36,709 nt of DNA from an uncultured Collinsella sp. (GTDB lineage: Bacteria; Actinomycetota; Coriobacteriia; Coriobacteriales; Coriobacteriaceae): positions 1 through 36,709 of the forward strand of contig UQIE01000021.1 of assembly GCA_900541065.1 (NCBI GenBank). Direction: 5' to 3'. Shown one piece after another: positions 7,949 to 15,923 of the stretch. The notes under the pieces were generated by a model that worked only from the letters and a program-made list of their open reading frames with translations, ran no database searches and was not told the DNA's origin. A program made the position numbers and the translations under genes. The first letter of the stretch is position 1. The number at the start of each line of letters is the position of its first letter.

Positions 7949-9454
7949 TTAGTGAGCCCAGGGGAAAGCCGAAGCCGCGGCCATGTTCTTGCGCACGAGC
8001 TCGTCGCGCACCTGAGCCAGGCCCTGCTCCATGCCCACAACATAGGTCTGCGGGTACAGGAAGCGCTTGAAAGCTGCGTCCAGATGATCGAGTGCCCAAG
8101 CACAGCGCTCGCGCGCGTCCTTGATGCTCTCACGCGGAGCAACCGCACTGCCGTCGCGCACGATCGGCACCAGCAGCTCACGATACTCAAGCTCGGACAC
8201 GTCGGTCACCAGCGCCGCATCGTTTACGGCCACGAGGGTATTGCCGCGCGCGGCGCCCTCACCTGCCAGATGGTCCTCGTCATAGATCATGTCGCAGACC
8301 GGGCCGCCAAAACCATCGTAATAACGGCGCACGCGCTGCACGCCGGGAATCGTGCGCTTGTAGGGCTGCTCGGAAAGCTTCACCACCGGCGTCCACGGGT
8401 CCGTCTCGCTCGCGCGGCGGGCCGAAAGCTTGTACACGCCGCCCAGCGCCGGCTGATCGTAGCAGGTCGCGAGCTTGGTGCCCACGCCAAAGCTATCGAT
8501 GGGCGCACCCTGGTCGAGCAGCGACTGGATCGTGTACTCGTCCAGGTCGTTGGAGACCGAAATCCCCACATAGGGCAGGCCCTCAGCATCAAAACGGCCG
8601 CGGACATACTTGGACAGCTTGGCGAGGTCGCCCGAGTCGATGCGAATAGCCGACAGGCGCTCGCCCACCGCCTCCATCTCCTTGGCAACCGTAATGGCAT
8701 GCTCGCAGCCCTCGCGTACATCGTAGGTGTCGATGAGCAGCGTACAGTTCTTGGGGCTCGACTTGGCAAATGCGCGGAAGGCCTCGAGCTCGGAATCGAA
8801 GCTCATCACCCAGCTGTGCGCATGCGTGCCAAAGACGGGAATACCGTAGCGGCGACCGGCGAGCACATTAGACGTAGAGGAACAGCCGGCAACGTAGCTC
8901 GCGCGCGCGACGGCCAGGCCGCCATCGGGACCCTGGGCACGGCGCAGGCCAAACTCGGCCACGGGACGACCGTCGGCGGCGAGCACCACGCGCGCCGTCT
9001 TGGTGGCGACAAGCGTCTGGAACCCGACGATGTTGAGCAGCGCCGTCTCGAGCAGCTGGCACTCCAGCGCGGGGCCGGTGACGCGCACCATGGGCTCGCG
9101 CGGAAAGACGAGCTCGCCCTCGGGCACGGCGTCGATGTTTACATGCGCACGAAAATCGCGCAGGTAGTCGAGGAATCCAGACTTGAACATCGCACCGCCG
9201 GCAGGGGCCTCAAGCGATGCGAGGTAGTCGATGTCCTCGGGCGTAAAGCGCAGATTCTCGACCAGCTCGGGCAGCTCGGCGGTGCCGCACATGACGGCAT
9301 AGGCGCTGCCAAAGGGATGGTCGCGGTAAAACGCGGTAAAACAACCCTGCTCATTGGCCTTGCCGCTCTCCCACAGGCCCTGGGCCATAGTGAGCTCGTA
9401 CAGATCGGTGAGCATTGCGATGTCGGTGGGATGAGAGATGTCGGTCAAAGCCAT
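7949..9454 (-). CDS. pncB: Nicotinate phosphoribosyltransferase
   Basis: Salvages nicotinate into nicotinate mononucleotide using PRPP, the entry of the Preiss-Handler route to NAD. The 501-residue protein opens with LTDLYELTMAQG, typical of the family. It contains GTHAHSWVMSF (the region of the conserved histidine), IRIDSGDLAKLS and the phosphoribosyl-binding stretch IDSFGVGTKLAT. Length fits the family (about 480-510). The ORF extends to 9688, but the ATG at 9454, preceded by GAAAGG, starts the conserved region. It is flanked on the same strand by proB (79 bases downstream) and a small membrane protein gene (82 bases upstream), possibly one transcript. Confidence 0.94.
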   Translation of the reverse strand: MALTDISHPTDIAMLTDLYELTMAQGLWESGKANEQGCFTAFYRDHPFGSAYAVMCGTAELPELVENLRFTPEDIDYLASLEAPAGGAMFKSGFLDYLRDFRAHVNIDAVPEGELVFPREPMVRVTGPALECQLLETALLNIVGFQTLVATKTARVVLAADGRPVAEFGLRRAQGPDGGLAVARASYVAGCSSTSNVLAGRRYGIPVFGTHAHSWVMSFDSELEAFRAFAKSSPKNCTLLIDTYDVREGCEHAITVAKEMEAVGERLSAIRIDSGDLAKLSKYVRGRFDAEGLPYVGISVSNDLDEYTIQSLLDQGAPIDSFGVGTKLATCYDQPALGGVYKLSARRASETDPWTPVVKLSEQPYKRTIPGVQRVRRYYDGFGGPVCDMIYDEDHLAGEGAARGNTLVAVNDAALVTDVSELEYRELLVPIVRDGSAVAPRESIKDARERCAWALDHLDAAFKRFLYPQTYVVGMEQGLAQVRDELVRKNMAAASAFPWAH

Positions 9455-9536
9455 GGGGCGACCTTTCGGATGTGTGGTGCAGAATTTGAGGGTTGGGCGA
9501 GGCGGACGTGCGGGCATGGAGCCCGGCGCGAACAGG

Positions 9537-9995
9537 TTAGTGCAGGCCCATGCTGCCCGTGATCGTGTAAACCATAAAGACGATAAACGCGATGAGGGCA
9601 AGGACAATGATGATTTTTTGAGCCGGCGCCATGCCAGGGATCTCGTTCTCGCCCATAGGCTCCTTGGAGGTAACCATGCGCTGGGCAAAGGTCATCTCGT
9701 CACGGCTCGGCTTGGGCTCGACGGACTTAAGACGAGCGGCCTTTTTAGGCTGAGGTTTGGGCGCGGCAGGTGCAGGCTTCGCAGCAGCGGGCTTGGGTGC
9801 GGGCGCGGGCTTGCGCTCGGATGCGGCGTTCAAGGCGACCTCCTCGGCCTTCGCACGCTCGGCGCGCAGGGCAGCCAGCTCCTCACGCTCGCGACGGGCC
9901 TCTTCCCGAGCCTCGCGGCGGGCCTTCTCAGCGCGGAGCTCTTCCAACTCAGCGCGCTCCTCGTCGGACAATGGTTGGGACTCAAGCTCGGCCAT
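9537..9995 (-). CDS. Small coiled-coil, proline/alanine/lysine-rich, C-terminally anchored membrane protein
   Basis: 152 residues, no recognised family. Residues 10-60 are a highly charged Glu/Arg/Ala helix predicted to form a coiled coil. Residues 61-100 are a low-complexity linker rich in Pro, Ala and Lys. Residues 128-147 (a run of I, V, L, A, F) form a single transmembrane segment with only about five residues after it, so it looks tail-anchored with the coiled coil in the cytoplasm. The ATG at 9995 follows GAAAGGG; the ORF's earlier start at 10031 lies within the tRNA terminator and is rejected. It starts only 19 bases after that terminator's T run, so its transcription may depend on read-through. 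Function unknown. Confidence 0.75.
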   Translation of the reverse strand: MAELESQPLSDEERAELEELRAEKARREAREEARREREELAALRAERAKAEEVALNAASERKPAPAPKPAAAKPAPAAPKPQPKKAARLKSVEPKPSRDEMTFAQRMVTSKEPMGENEIPGMAPAQKIIIVLALIAFIVFMVYTITGSMGLH

Positions 9996-10011
9996 GGTAT
10001 AGCCCTTTCTT

Positions 10012-10046
10012 TTAAAAAAAGCCGCCGACACAATGTCAGCGGCTTA
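10012..10046 (-). terminator. Terminator after tRNA-Ala
   Basis: On the minus strand, arms AAGCCGCTGACA and TGTCGGCGGCTT (12 bp with one T-G pair) around TTG are followed by a T run. It starts 14 bases past the tRNA 3' end. Confidence 0.85.
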
Positions 10047-10059
10047 TCAAATCCAAGGG

Positions 10060-10132
10060 TGGAGACGAAGGGAGTCGAACCCTCGGCCTCTGCCATGCGA
10101 CGGCAGCGCTCTCCCAACTGAGCTACGTCCCC
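10060..10132 (-). tRNA. tRNA-Ala(CGC)
   Basis: Seventy-three bases folding as a standard cloverleaf. The acceptor stem is GGGGACG/CGTCTCC with the G3-T70 pair that identifies tRNA-Ala. The D arm reads AGCTCAGTTGGGAGAGCGC, the anticodon stem is CTGCC/GGCAG with loop GTCGCAT, giving anticodon CGC, and the T arm contains GGTTCGACTCC. The discriminator is A. The 3' CCA is not encoded; the genome continues with CCC. It has its own consensus promoter and hairpin terminator. Confidence 0.97.
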
Positions 10133-10145
10133 AGGACAAGTCGAT

Positions 10146-10173
10146 ATTTTACCTACGGCTCGCCAACTGTCAA
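10146..10173 (-). promoter_or_regulatory. Promoter of tRNA-Ala
   Basis: A perfect -35 TTGACA (10168-10173) and a -10 TAAAAT (10146-10151), 16 bases apart on the minus strand. Transcription would start about seven bases before the mature tRNA 5' end. Confidence 0.8.
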
Positions 10174-10239
10174 CGCCCAATAACCAGTCTTTTTGGGGCG
10201 CGGCTATTTTGACAACTTTTCGAACAGGCGATCCTCTCG

Positions 10240-10271
10240 ATGATTTTATAATCCCCGTCCCAGAAAAATCA
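10240..10271. repeat. 32-base GGGACGGGGATTA repeat, copy 1
   Basis: On the minus strand it reads TGATTT..CTGGGACGGGGATTA..AATCAT and differs at four positions from 22992-23023. Here flanking bases extend it to an 11-bp inverted repeat (TCGATGATTTT, 10237-10247 with 10265-10275). It starts 12 bases after the radical SAM gene stop and may act as its terminator. Confidence 0.75.
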
Positions 10272-10283
10272 TCGACGAACGCA

Positions 10284-11222
10284 CTACTTTGCGCTGGTAA
10301 GAACACCGGTGGTGTCGAAGGCCGGGGTGAAGCTCTCGTCTACCGCGCCGCCCTCTTGCCAGAACATCGTCGTAAAACCCAGGTCGTCGGCATGGTCGAG
10401 CACCTGCTCGTACTCCTCGCGCGTCACGGCACGCGCCAGGTCGCCGCCCTGCTCGCGCATAAGTGCATTGGGCGTGTACTGGTTCATGACCGAGATCGGC
10501 ACATCGCCCACCGTCTGCCACACCAGGTCCAGCACGCGACACGAATCGTCTGCATGTCCCGGCAGTACCAGATGGCGCACAATCATGCCGCGCTTCATGA
10601 GCCCGCCCTCATCCACCATCTCTCCCCCGCGGCGCTCGATCTCGCGCGCCATCTGAGCCAGGCCTGACACGGCCACACGTGGGTAGTCCTTTATATGAGA
10701 GAGCGACTGCGCAAGCCCGGCATTGGCATATTTAAAGTCGGTAAGCCACACATCGACCAGGTCGCCCAGCGCCGCCACGGCACTCGCGCGCTCGTAACCA
10801 CTCGTGTTGTAGACGATCGGGATAACCAGTCCGCGCGCCCGTGCCGCGGCAATCACGGCAGGCAACAGGTGCGCATAGTGCGTCGCCGTCACCAAATTGA
10901 TGTTGTTGGCACCCTGGTCCTGCAGTTCCAGCATAATCTCGACCAGGCGCTCAGGCGAAATCTCAAGGCCAAAATTGCCGGTCGAAATCTCGTGGTTCTG
11001 GCAGTAGATACATTTAAGCGAGCAACCGCTAAAGAAGATCGTGCCCGAACCGGCCTCGCCCGAGATAGGCGGCTCCTCCCACATATGAAGCGCCGCGCGG
11101 GCCACCCTGAGCGTGTCGTTAGCACCGCATACGCCGCGCGCGCCCTCATCGCGCGCCGCACCGCAACGGCGCGGACACAAATGGCAGGCGGGCGAAAAAA
11201 GTTCGGTCAACGACGTCGGCAT
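10284..11222 (-). CDS. Radical SAM protein, PflX-type (pyruvate formate-lyase activase-like)
   Basis: 312 residues of the radical SAM superfamily; the [4Fe-4S] cluster motif CxxxCxxC is at C67, C71 and C74 in FSGCSLKCIYCQN. An N-terminal cysteine cluster (C13, C16, C20, C32) in CHLCPRRCG suggests a second metal site, typical of the COG1313/PflX group. These resemble glycyl-radical-enzyme activases, but their substrate is not established and no glycyl radical enzyme is nearby. I chose the ATG at 11222, with GGAG nine bases upstream, over the TTG at 11237. Likely cytoplasmic and oxygen sensitive, consistent with an anaerobe. It ends just before a palindromic repeat. Confidence 0.88.
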   Translation of the reverse strand: MPTSLTELFSPACHLCPRRCGAARDEGARGVCGANDTLRVARAALHMWEEPPISGEAGSGTIFFSGCSLKCIYCQNHEISTGNFGLEISPERLVEIMLELQDQGANNINLVTATHYAHLLPAVIAAARARGLVIPIVYNTSGYERASAVAALGDLVDVWLTDFKYANAGLAQSLSHIKDYPRVAVSGLAQMAREIERRGGEMVDEGGLMKRGMIVRHLVLPGHADDSCRVLDLVWQTVGDVPISVMNQYTPNALMREQGGDLARAVTREEYEQVLDHADDLGFTTMFWQEGGAVDESFTPAFDTTGVLTSAK

Positions 11223-11360
11223 AAAAACATGCTCCAAAACAACGATTCAGCAGCTCAAACGTAAAGGGCCAGACCGCTTAGACGGCTCCGTCCCTAAGGC
11301 GCCGTAATCGTCCGACACGATTTTTGTAATGTCAAGACTGGAATCGATAAAGTGCCGCTT

Positions 11361-11366
11361 TATGAT
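11361..11366 (+). promoter_or_regulatory. Candidate -10 element for the 6S-like RNA
   Basis: TATGAT lies seven bases before the point where the RNA's terminal stem begins. The matching -35 (CTGGAA at 11338-11343, 17 spacing) is poor. Confidence 0.4.
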
Positions 11367-11372
11367 GTAGGT

Positions 11373-11543
11373 ATTCCGCCCCCCGCGGAGCAACTGGGTG
11401 AACCGTCGCGTTTATTTAGGGAGCCCACACAGTCGTACCTAGTACAGGTATCCTTCGTTGTTAAGGACGCTGGAACAGTCGATGAGGGCACCCACCTGTT
11501 TTAGGTGGGTTCATTTTCGTAACGTGGGGGGTGGTTTTCTTTT
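11373..11543 (+). ncRNA. 6S-like small RNA candidate
   Basis: A 171-base non-coding interval bounded by a -10 TATGAT and a T-rich end. Its ends pair: CCGCCCCCCGCG (11376-11387) with CGTGGGGGGTGG (11523-11534), 12 pairs including two G-T, followed by TTTTCTTTT. Inside lies the hairpin ACCCACCT/AGGTGGGT preceded by GGGC and followed by TCA, a 3'-side hairpin I associate with bacterial 6S RNAs. Small hairpins TACCT/AGGTA and TCCTT/AAGGA lie in the middle. Size, closing stem and 3' hairpin fit 6S RNA, which binds RNA polymerase holoenzyme; but I could not fold a clean central bubble, so another RNA class is possible. Confidence 0.5.
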
Positions 11544-11746
11544 GCCGAAAATCACCATACAGTCCATATGGATCCCCGCCGGCATCCCGACAAGCCATCG
11601 ACAACATTCCAATATCTGGTATGCGCGTGATAATCGCACGGTGCAAACCTCCGCACCCCCCTCGGTCGAGTATCATGGGACAGCTATGCCATTTCCGCGT
11701 AGCAACCTTTGACCTTTTCCTTCGACGCTTGGCGGTTTTTAGATTC
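11544..11746 (+). other. Leader region before the WecA-type gene
   Basis: No gene is supported, although the open frame of the next gene runs back through it to 11531. A lone TATCAT at 11670-11675 could be a -10 element, with no good -35. Confidence 0.3.
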
Positions 11747-12946
11747 ATGGCTTCATCCCCGAGCTACATACCGTACCTATGCGTGGCAGCGGCGGCCTTT
11801 ATCACGACCTTCCTCGCGGTGCCCCTGGTCAAGCGCTTGGCAATCAAGCTCGACGCCGTCGACTATCCTTCTAAGCGCCGCATCAACACCAAGCCCATCC
11901 CGCGTTTGGGCGGAACGGCGGTGTTTTTGGGCCTGGTCGTCGCCTGCACTGTGCAAATCCTAGGCACCTGGTACCTGGGTTGGCCGCCCGTTTTGGTGCC
12001 CCACCCCCGTCTTCACATCAGCTACCCCATACTTGCGCTTTCTTTTACCGTTATCTTTGCGACCGGCGCTATCGACGACGTCTTCCAGCTCACGCCCAAG
12101 CAAAAACTGGCCGGACAGGTCCTCGCCGCGCTTATCGCCTGCATGGGCGGCCTGCGGATCGGCGTCATCGTCAACCCGTTTGCTCCCGGCGAGATCATGC
12201 TCGGATGGCTCGCCTACCCCATTACCGTGATCTATCTGGTGGCATTCACCAACATCATTAACCTCATCGACGGCCTCGACGGCTTGGCCACGGGCATCTG
12301 CGGCATCGCATCGTTCACCATGTTCTCGATGGCTGTTCTCTCGGGCCGCATCGACGCCGCCGCGCTCTCCATTGCGCTCTTTGGCGCCTGTCTGGCCTTT
12401 TTGCACTACAACTTCAACCCCGCAAGCATCTTCTTGGGCGACTCGGGGTCGCTGCTGCTGGGCTTTGCGCTGGGCTCCATCTCGCTGCTCAACGTGAGCC
12501 GCACCGCCGCACTCACCTCGCTTATCATCCCGCTCATCGTTGCCGGCGTGCCCATCATCGACACGTTTAGCGCCATTGTGCGCCGCAAGCGCGCCCACAT
12601 TAGCATCGGACAGGCCGACAAGGGCCACATCCACCACCGCCTGATCCAAGAAGGCTACAACCAAAAACAGGCCGTGCTGCTCATCTATGCCTGGTGCATC
12701 ATGCTTTCGGCCGGCGCCGCCGCCATCAATCAGGTCGAGGTGCCCATGCGCGTGCTCATTTTTACCGTGCTCGCCATTGGCTCGGCTGCCTTCGCCAAGC
12801 ATCTGCATCTGTTTGAGCCCGTGCTGCGCCACCATTACAACAAGCGCACGCACGAGGACGAGCTCGTCACCCCCGACGACCCCGCCTTTAAGCAGGAGGA
12901 GCAGGCAGCTGAGGAACGTAAGGAAGAGCGCCACCACAAGCTCTAG
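11747..12946 (+). CDS. Undecaprenyl-phosphate GlcNAc-1-phosphate transferase (WecA/TagO family)
   Basis: Polytopic membrane enzyme of the MraY/WecA superfamily that transfers a sugar-1-phosphate (typically GlcNAc-1-P from UDP-GlcNAc) to undecaprenyl phosphate, starting a cell-wall polysaccharide or teichoic acid chain. 399 residues with about ten to eleven hydrophobic segments. The family motifs are present in order: DDVFQLTPKQKL, NIINLIDGLDGLA, HYNFNPASIFLGDSGS and HIHHRLIQ, the last distinguishing WecA/TagO from MraY. The C-terminal 35 residues are a charged cytoplasmic tail ending HHKL. The start at 11747 is the first methionine before the first membrane segment; its ribosome-binding site is weak. 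The exact sugar is not determined. Confidence 0.9.
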   Translation: MASSPSYIPYLCVAAAAFITTFLAVPLVKRLAIKLDAVDYPSKRRINTKPIPRLGGTAVFLGLVVACTVQILGTWYLGWPPVLVPHPRLHISYPILALSFTVIFATGAIDDVFQLTPKQKLAGQVLAALIACMGGLRIGVIVNPFAPGEIMLGWLAYPITVIYLVAFTNIINLIDGLDGLATGICGIASFTMFSMAVLSGRIDAAALSIALFGACLAFLHYNFNPASIFLGDSGSLLLGFALGSISLLNVSRTAALTSLIIPLIVAGVPIIDTFSAIVRRKRAHISIGQADKGHIHHRLIQEGYNQKQAVLLIYAWCIMLSAGAAAINQVEVPMRVLIFTVLAIGSAAFAKHLHLFEPVLRHHYNKRTHEDELVTPDDPAFKQEEQAAEERKEERHHKL

Positions 12947-13105
12947 GGCAAGCTGCCGAGGATGTGCCAAGGCACCGTTGGCCAAGCGCGGCCGCGCCGC
13001 GCCCATCGCACAAGCCACCCCTCTCCCGCCCCTCGCCTACTTACGACCCACCCCTCCAATAAACGCGTTATCATCTTGACCCATGAACATACGTTAGGAG
13101 CAATC
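12947..13105 (+). other. Intergenic region before trpS
   Basis: No gene or terminator is evident after the WecA-type gene. A lone TATCAT (13069-13074) 31 bases before the trpS ATG may be a -10 element; no T-box or trp-leader structure is seen. Confidence 0.3.
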
Positions 13106-14155
13106 ATGCCAAACGAGAACAGCTACGAAGTCGCGCTGCAAAAGAGCAACGCCATTCGCGAGGGCCTGGCCAATACGCCCGAGAAGTTCACCATGCTCAC
13201 CGGTGATCGCCCCACCGGACGCTTGCACCTGGGCCACTACTTTGGCACCCTCAAGGGCCGTGTTGAGCTGCAGAACATGGGCGCCAAGACCAACGTGCTC
13301 ATCGCCGACTACCAGGTCATCACTGACCGCGACACGACCGAGCACATCCAGGACAACGTGTACAACATGGTCATGGACTACCTTGCCTGCGGCATCGACC
13401 CCGACAAGACCATGATCTACGCGCACTCCGCCGTGCCCGCAGCCAACCAGCTCATGCTGCCGTTCCTGTCACTGGTGTCCGAGGCCGAGCTGGCGCGCAA
13501 CCCCACGGTAAAGGCCGAGATGGAGGCCTCGGGCCACGAGCTCACCGGCCTTCTGCTCACCTACCCGGTGCACCAGGCCTGCGACATCCTGTTCTGCAAG
13601 GGCAACGTGGTGCCCGTCGGTCGCGACCAGCTACCGCACATCGAGCTTACCCGCACCATCGCTCGCCGCTTTAACAACCGCTACGGCAAGGTGTTCCCCG
13701 AGGTCGACGCGCTGCTGTCCGAGACCCCGCTGCTGCCGGGCCTGGACGGTCGCAAGATGAGCAAGAGCTACGGCAACGCCATCAACATCTCGATGACCGC
13801 CGAGGAAACGGCCAAACGCATCAAGAAGAGCCAGACCGACTCCGAGCGCATGATCACATTCGATCCCGAGAACCGCCCCGGCGTGTCTGGCCTGCTTTCG
13901 ACAGCCGCCATCTGCACCGGTCGCTCCGAGGTCGAGATTGCCGAGGAGATCGGCATGGGCGGCTCCGGCCAGCTCAAGAAGTACGTGACCGAGGCCGTCA
14001 ACGAGTACTTCGCACCGATCCGCGAGCGTCGCCAGCGCTACGAGAACGATCTGGACTATGTGAAGGACGTCCTGCACGAGGGCAACCGTCGCGCCAACGA
14101 GATCGCCGATCAGACCCTGGCAGAGGTTCAGGACGCCATGGGCATGGTGTACTAG
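13106..14155 (+). CDS. trpS: Tryptophanyl-tRNA synthetase
   Basis: Charges tRNA-Trp (class Ic synthetase). The 349-residue protein carries the HIGH-type motif HLGH at 41-44 (TGRLHLGHYFG) and KMSKS at 217-221 (GRKMSKSYGN). It also has tryptophan- and ATP-site landmarks such as TYPVHQACDIL and PVGRDQ. Length is standard (330-350). The frame is open back to 12962, but the ATG at 13106 has TAGGAG five bases upstream and is followed by the expected N-terminus. It appears monocistronic. No amino-acid-responsive leader is visible upstream. Confidence 0.96.
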   Translation: MPNENSYEVALQKSNAIREGLANTPEKFTMLTGDRPTGRLHLGHYFGTLKGRVELQNMGAKTNVLIADYQVITDRDTTEHIQDNVYNMVMDYLACGIDPDKTMIYAHSAVPAANQLMLPFLSLVSEAELARNPTVKAEMEASGHELTGLLLTYPVHQACDILFCKGNVVPVGRDQLPHIELTRTIARRFNNRYGKVFPEVDALLSETPLLPGLDGRKMSKSYGNAINISMTAEETAKRIKKSQTDSERMITFDPENRPGVSGLLSTAAICTGRSEVEIAEEIGMGGSGQLKKYVTEAVNEYFAPIRERRQRYENDLDYVKDVLHEGNRRANEIADQTLAEVQDAMGMVY

Positions 14156-14491
14156 ACCGATCTGCTGGCTTGAGCTTTCGATTGCTTTAGGGCGGGCGCT
14201 ACGGCGTCCACCTTTTTTGGAGCCGGACCGCTTCGGCTCCGTCCATCGCACCCCCTCGACAAACAGGAACAGGCCCGCCGGCAGCTAGTTGCCAGCGGGC
14301 CTGTTCCCGAAGTACACCGTTGAATCGCACAGAGGGGAGGAATGCGAATCAAACTCAACAGGGCAGGCTTTTTCATCGCCTATTGCCTGCTCCGTTGCTG
14401 AAACCAATATAGTTCACCGTGGTTTACTTTCTGACGGCAAAGTACGCCACCACACCTTCTCCATAAGTTAGCTCTGGTAAACCTACTGCGT
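14156..14491. other. Intergenic region trpS / MGMT-family gene
   Basis: No supported gene. A 12-bp hairpin (GGAACAGGCCCG 14266-14277 with CGGGCCTGTTCC 14296-14307, inner GGCA/TGCC) lies 110 bases after trpS but has no T run. A smaller hairpin GGAGCCG/CGGCTCC is at 14219-14240. A 19-codon frame at 14342-14401 starts one base after GGAGG and is probably fortuitous. Confidence 0.4.
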
Positions 14492-14532
14492 AAAACCACC
14501 ACAAAGGGGACAGGCGCCTTTGTGGTGGTTTT
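14492..14532. repeat. Palindromic hairpin repeat, copy 3 (after MGMT-family gene)
   Basis: Perfect 16-bp stem 14492-14507 / 14517-14532 with loop GGACAGGCG. It lies 17 bases beyond the stop of the minus-strand MGMT-family gene. Confidence 0.9.
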
Positions 14533-14548
14533 CGCCACGGCAGAACCG

Positions 14549-14869
14549 CTAGAGCCCGGCAGGCCAGCGACAGGCGGCCAAGTCGACGTGCATGTCGTCC
14601 TTAAACGCCACACCCTCCCCTAGCAAAAGCTCACGTTGAGCATCGGGACCGCCAAAAGCGAAGCCCTCGCATATGCGCCCGTCGGCAAACACCACGCGGT
14701 GACAGGGAATCTCGCCGGGGCGCGGATTACTATGCAGGGCATACCCCACGTACCGCGCACTTCGTGGACGACCGGCAAGCAGCGCCACCTGGCCATACGT
14801 GGCGACCATCCCCTCGGGGATCTGCTCGACCACCTCGTACACCCGTTCAAAAAAGCCCTCAGACGCCAT
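14549..14869 (-). CDS. MGMT/alkyltransferase-like family protein
   Basis: 106-residue protein corresponding to the DNA-binding and active-site domain of O6-alkylguanine-DNA alkyltransferases. It starts MASEGFFERVYEVVEQIPEGMVATYGQVA, and the active-site motif PCHRVV is at 55-60 with Cys56 retained. Size resembles the short alkyltransferase-like (ATL) proteins, which usually have Trp in place of this Cys and flag damage without repairing it; the Cys here leaves catalysis possible. The C-terminus is a little unusual (HVDLAACRWPAGL). I chose the ATG at 14869 because GGAAGGGAG lies just upstream. It is bounded on both sides by copies of the hairpin repeat and so probably has its own short transcript. 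Confidence 0.88.
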   Translation of the reverse strand: MASEGFFERVYEVVEQIPEGMVATYGQVALLAGRPRSARYVGYALHSNPRPGEIPCHRVVFADGRICEGFAFGGPDAQRELLLGEGVAFKDDMHVDLAACRWPAGL

Positions 14870-14895
14870 TGCTCGCTCCCTTCCACCCGGAAAAG

Positions 14896-14940
14896 CATAA
14901 ACCACCACAAAGGTGCCTGTCCCCTTTGTGGTGGTTTATG
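14896..14940. repeat. Palindromic hairpin repeat, copy 4 (after degV)
   Basis: Perfect 18-bp stem 14896-14913 / 14923-14940 with loop TGCCTGTCC, the inverted orientation of copies 1-3. It lies nine bases beyond the degV stop on the minus strand. Confidence 0.9.
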
Positions 14941-14949
14941 GCAGGTCGG

Positions 14950-15804
14950 TTAGTTGGCGAGCTGGAAGAAGGCTACGGCGACGGCGCCGGGGCCTACGTG
15001 GGTGCCGATGGTGGCGCCGATGGTGTGAACGGGCAACTCGCCCTCGGTGTGGCCAGCCCACAGTGCCGCGCTGTCCTCGATATATTTCTTGAGCACGGCG
15101 TCCGAAAGGCCTGTATAGCCCAGCGCCAGCGGCATGGAAAAGTCGACGCCGCCCGCCTTTTCTACCTTCTGGTTGAGCAGGTTACGACCGTTCTTGGAAC
15201 CGCGCGCCTTGCCCAGCTGCACGATCAGGCCGTCCTCGGCGGCCACAACGGGCTTTACGTTGAGCAACGTGCCCACAGCGCCGGCCGCAGCAGACAGGCG
15301 ACCGCCGCGCACCAAGTACTCCAGCGTCTCGAGCAGACCGATAACCACCACGCGGTCACGGACTGCCTCGACGGCCGCCGCGATCTGGGCCGCACTACGG
15401 CCCTCGTCCACCAAGCGCAACGCATACTCGACCAGGACACGCTCGCCCAGGGTGACGTTATTGCTGTCCACCACGAACACGTCGCCGCCCGGCGCCTCGG
15501 CAAGTGCGGTACGGGCACTCTGATTGGTACCCGAAAGCTTGGCGCCCACGGTAATAATCACTGCCTCGTCGCCGGCCTCACGTGCCTCGGCAATCGCCTG
15601 CGAAAACGCGTACGGGTTGACCTGGCCGGTCTTGGGCAGCTCATCGCGCTCCACGAGCATCTCGTAAAAGCGCTGATGATCGATGTCGACGCCATCCATA
15701 TACACATCGGTGCCAAAGGTGACGGACAGCGGCAAAACACGCAGAGCGGGGTGCTCCGCCGGCGACATATCGCTTGCGGAATCGGTAATAATACGAATGG
15801 ACAT
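14950..15804 (-). CDS. DegV family protein (fatty-acid-binding)
   Basis: 284 residues of the DegV/EDD fold, starting MSIRIITDSASDMSP with the conserved DSASD lipid-headgroup motif. Other landmarks are TSQVNPY-like (TGQVNPYAFSQAI), a LSGTNQSA-like Ser/Thr site and the central LEYLVRGGRLS. Characterised members bind fatty acids and, as FakB, deliver them to the kinase FakA; no fakA is nearby, so the partner is unknown. I chose the ATG at 15804, after AAAGGAT, over the 35-residue extension to 15909. The upstream MarR gene ends 119 bases away on the same strand; a functional link is only a possibility. Confidence 0.92.
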   Translation of the reverse strand: MSIRIITDSASDMSPAEHPALRVLPLSVTFGTDVYMDGVDIDHQRFYEMLVERDELPKTGQVNPYAFSQAIAEAREAGDEAVIITVGAKLSGTNQSARTALAEAPGGDVFVVDSNNVTLGERVLVEYALRLVDEGRSAAQIAAAVEAVRDRVVVIGLLETLEYLVRGGRLSAAAGAVGTLLNVKPVVAAEDGLIVQLGKARGSKNGRNLLNQKVEKAGGVDFSMPLALGYTGLSDAVLKKYIEDSAALWAGHTEGELPVHTIGATIGTHVGPGAVAVAFFQLAN

Positions 15805-15923
15805 AACAAATCCTTTCTTGCGCGGAGCTCGCGCGGGGAATTTTGACAGCAATGCCCCGGCACGGTATACGCGCTCAAACGGGACTATGCAGTTGTTAAT
15901 GGGAAGCAAATGCCTTGGCGGCC

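Noticed and set aside
10284..11237. TTG start at 11237 for the radical SAM gene
   Set aside because: The ATG at 11222 has a good GGAG at nine bases; the TTG lies inside that site.
11394..11411. GGGTGAACCGTCGCG resembles the T-box GGGTGGAACCGCG motif
   Set aside because: Only about 25 bases lie between the likely transcript start and the motif, so there is no Stem I or specifier loop, and the next gene is not an amino-acid gene.
14219..14240. GGAGCCG/CGGCTCC hairpin after trpS
   Set aside because: The T run precedes it on the plus strand and there is none after it, so it does not look like a terminator for trpS; left as a minor structure.
14342..14401. 19-codon frame after GGAGG
   Set aside because: The purine run is only one base from the ATG, the peptide matches no leader type and no gene follows on the same strand.
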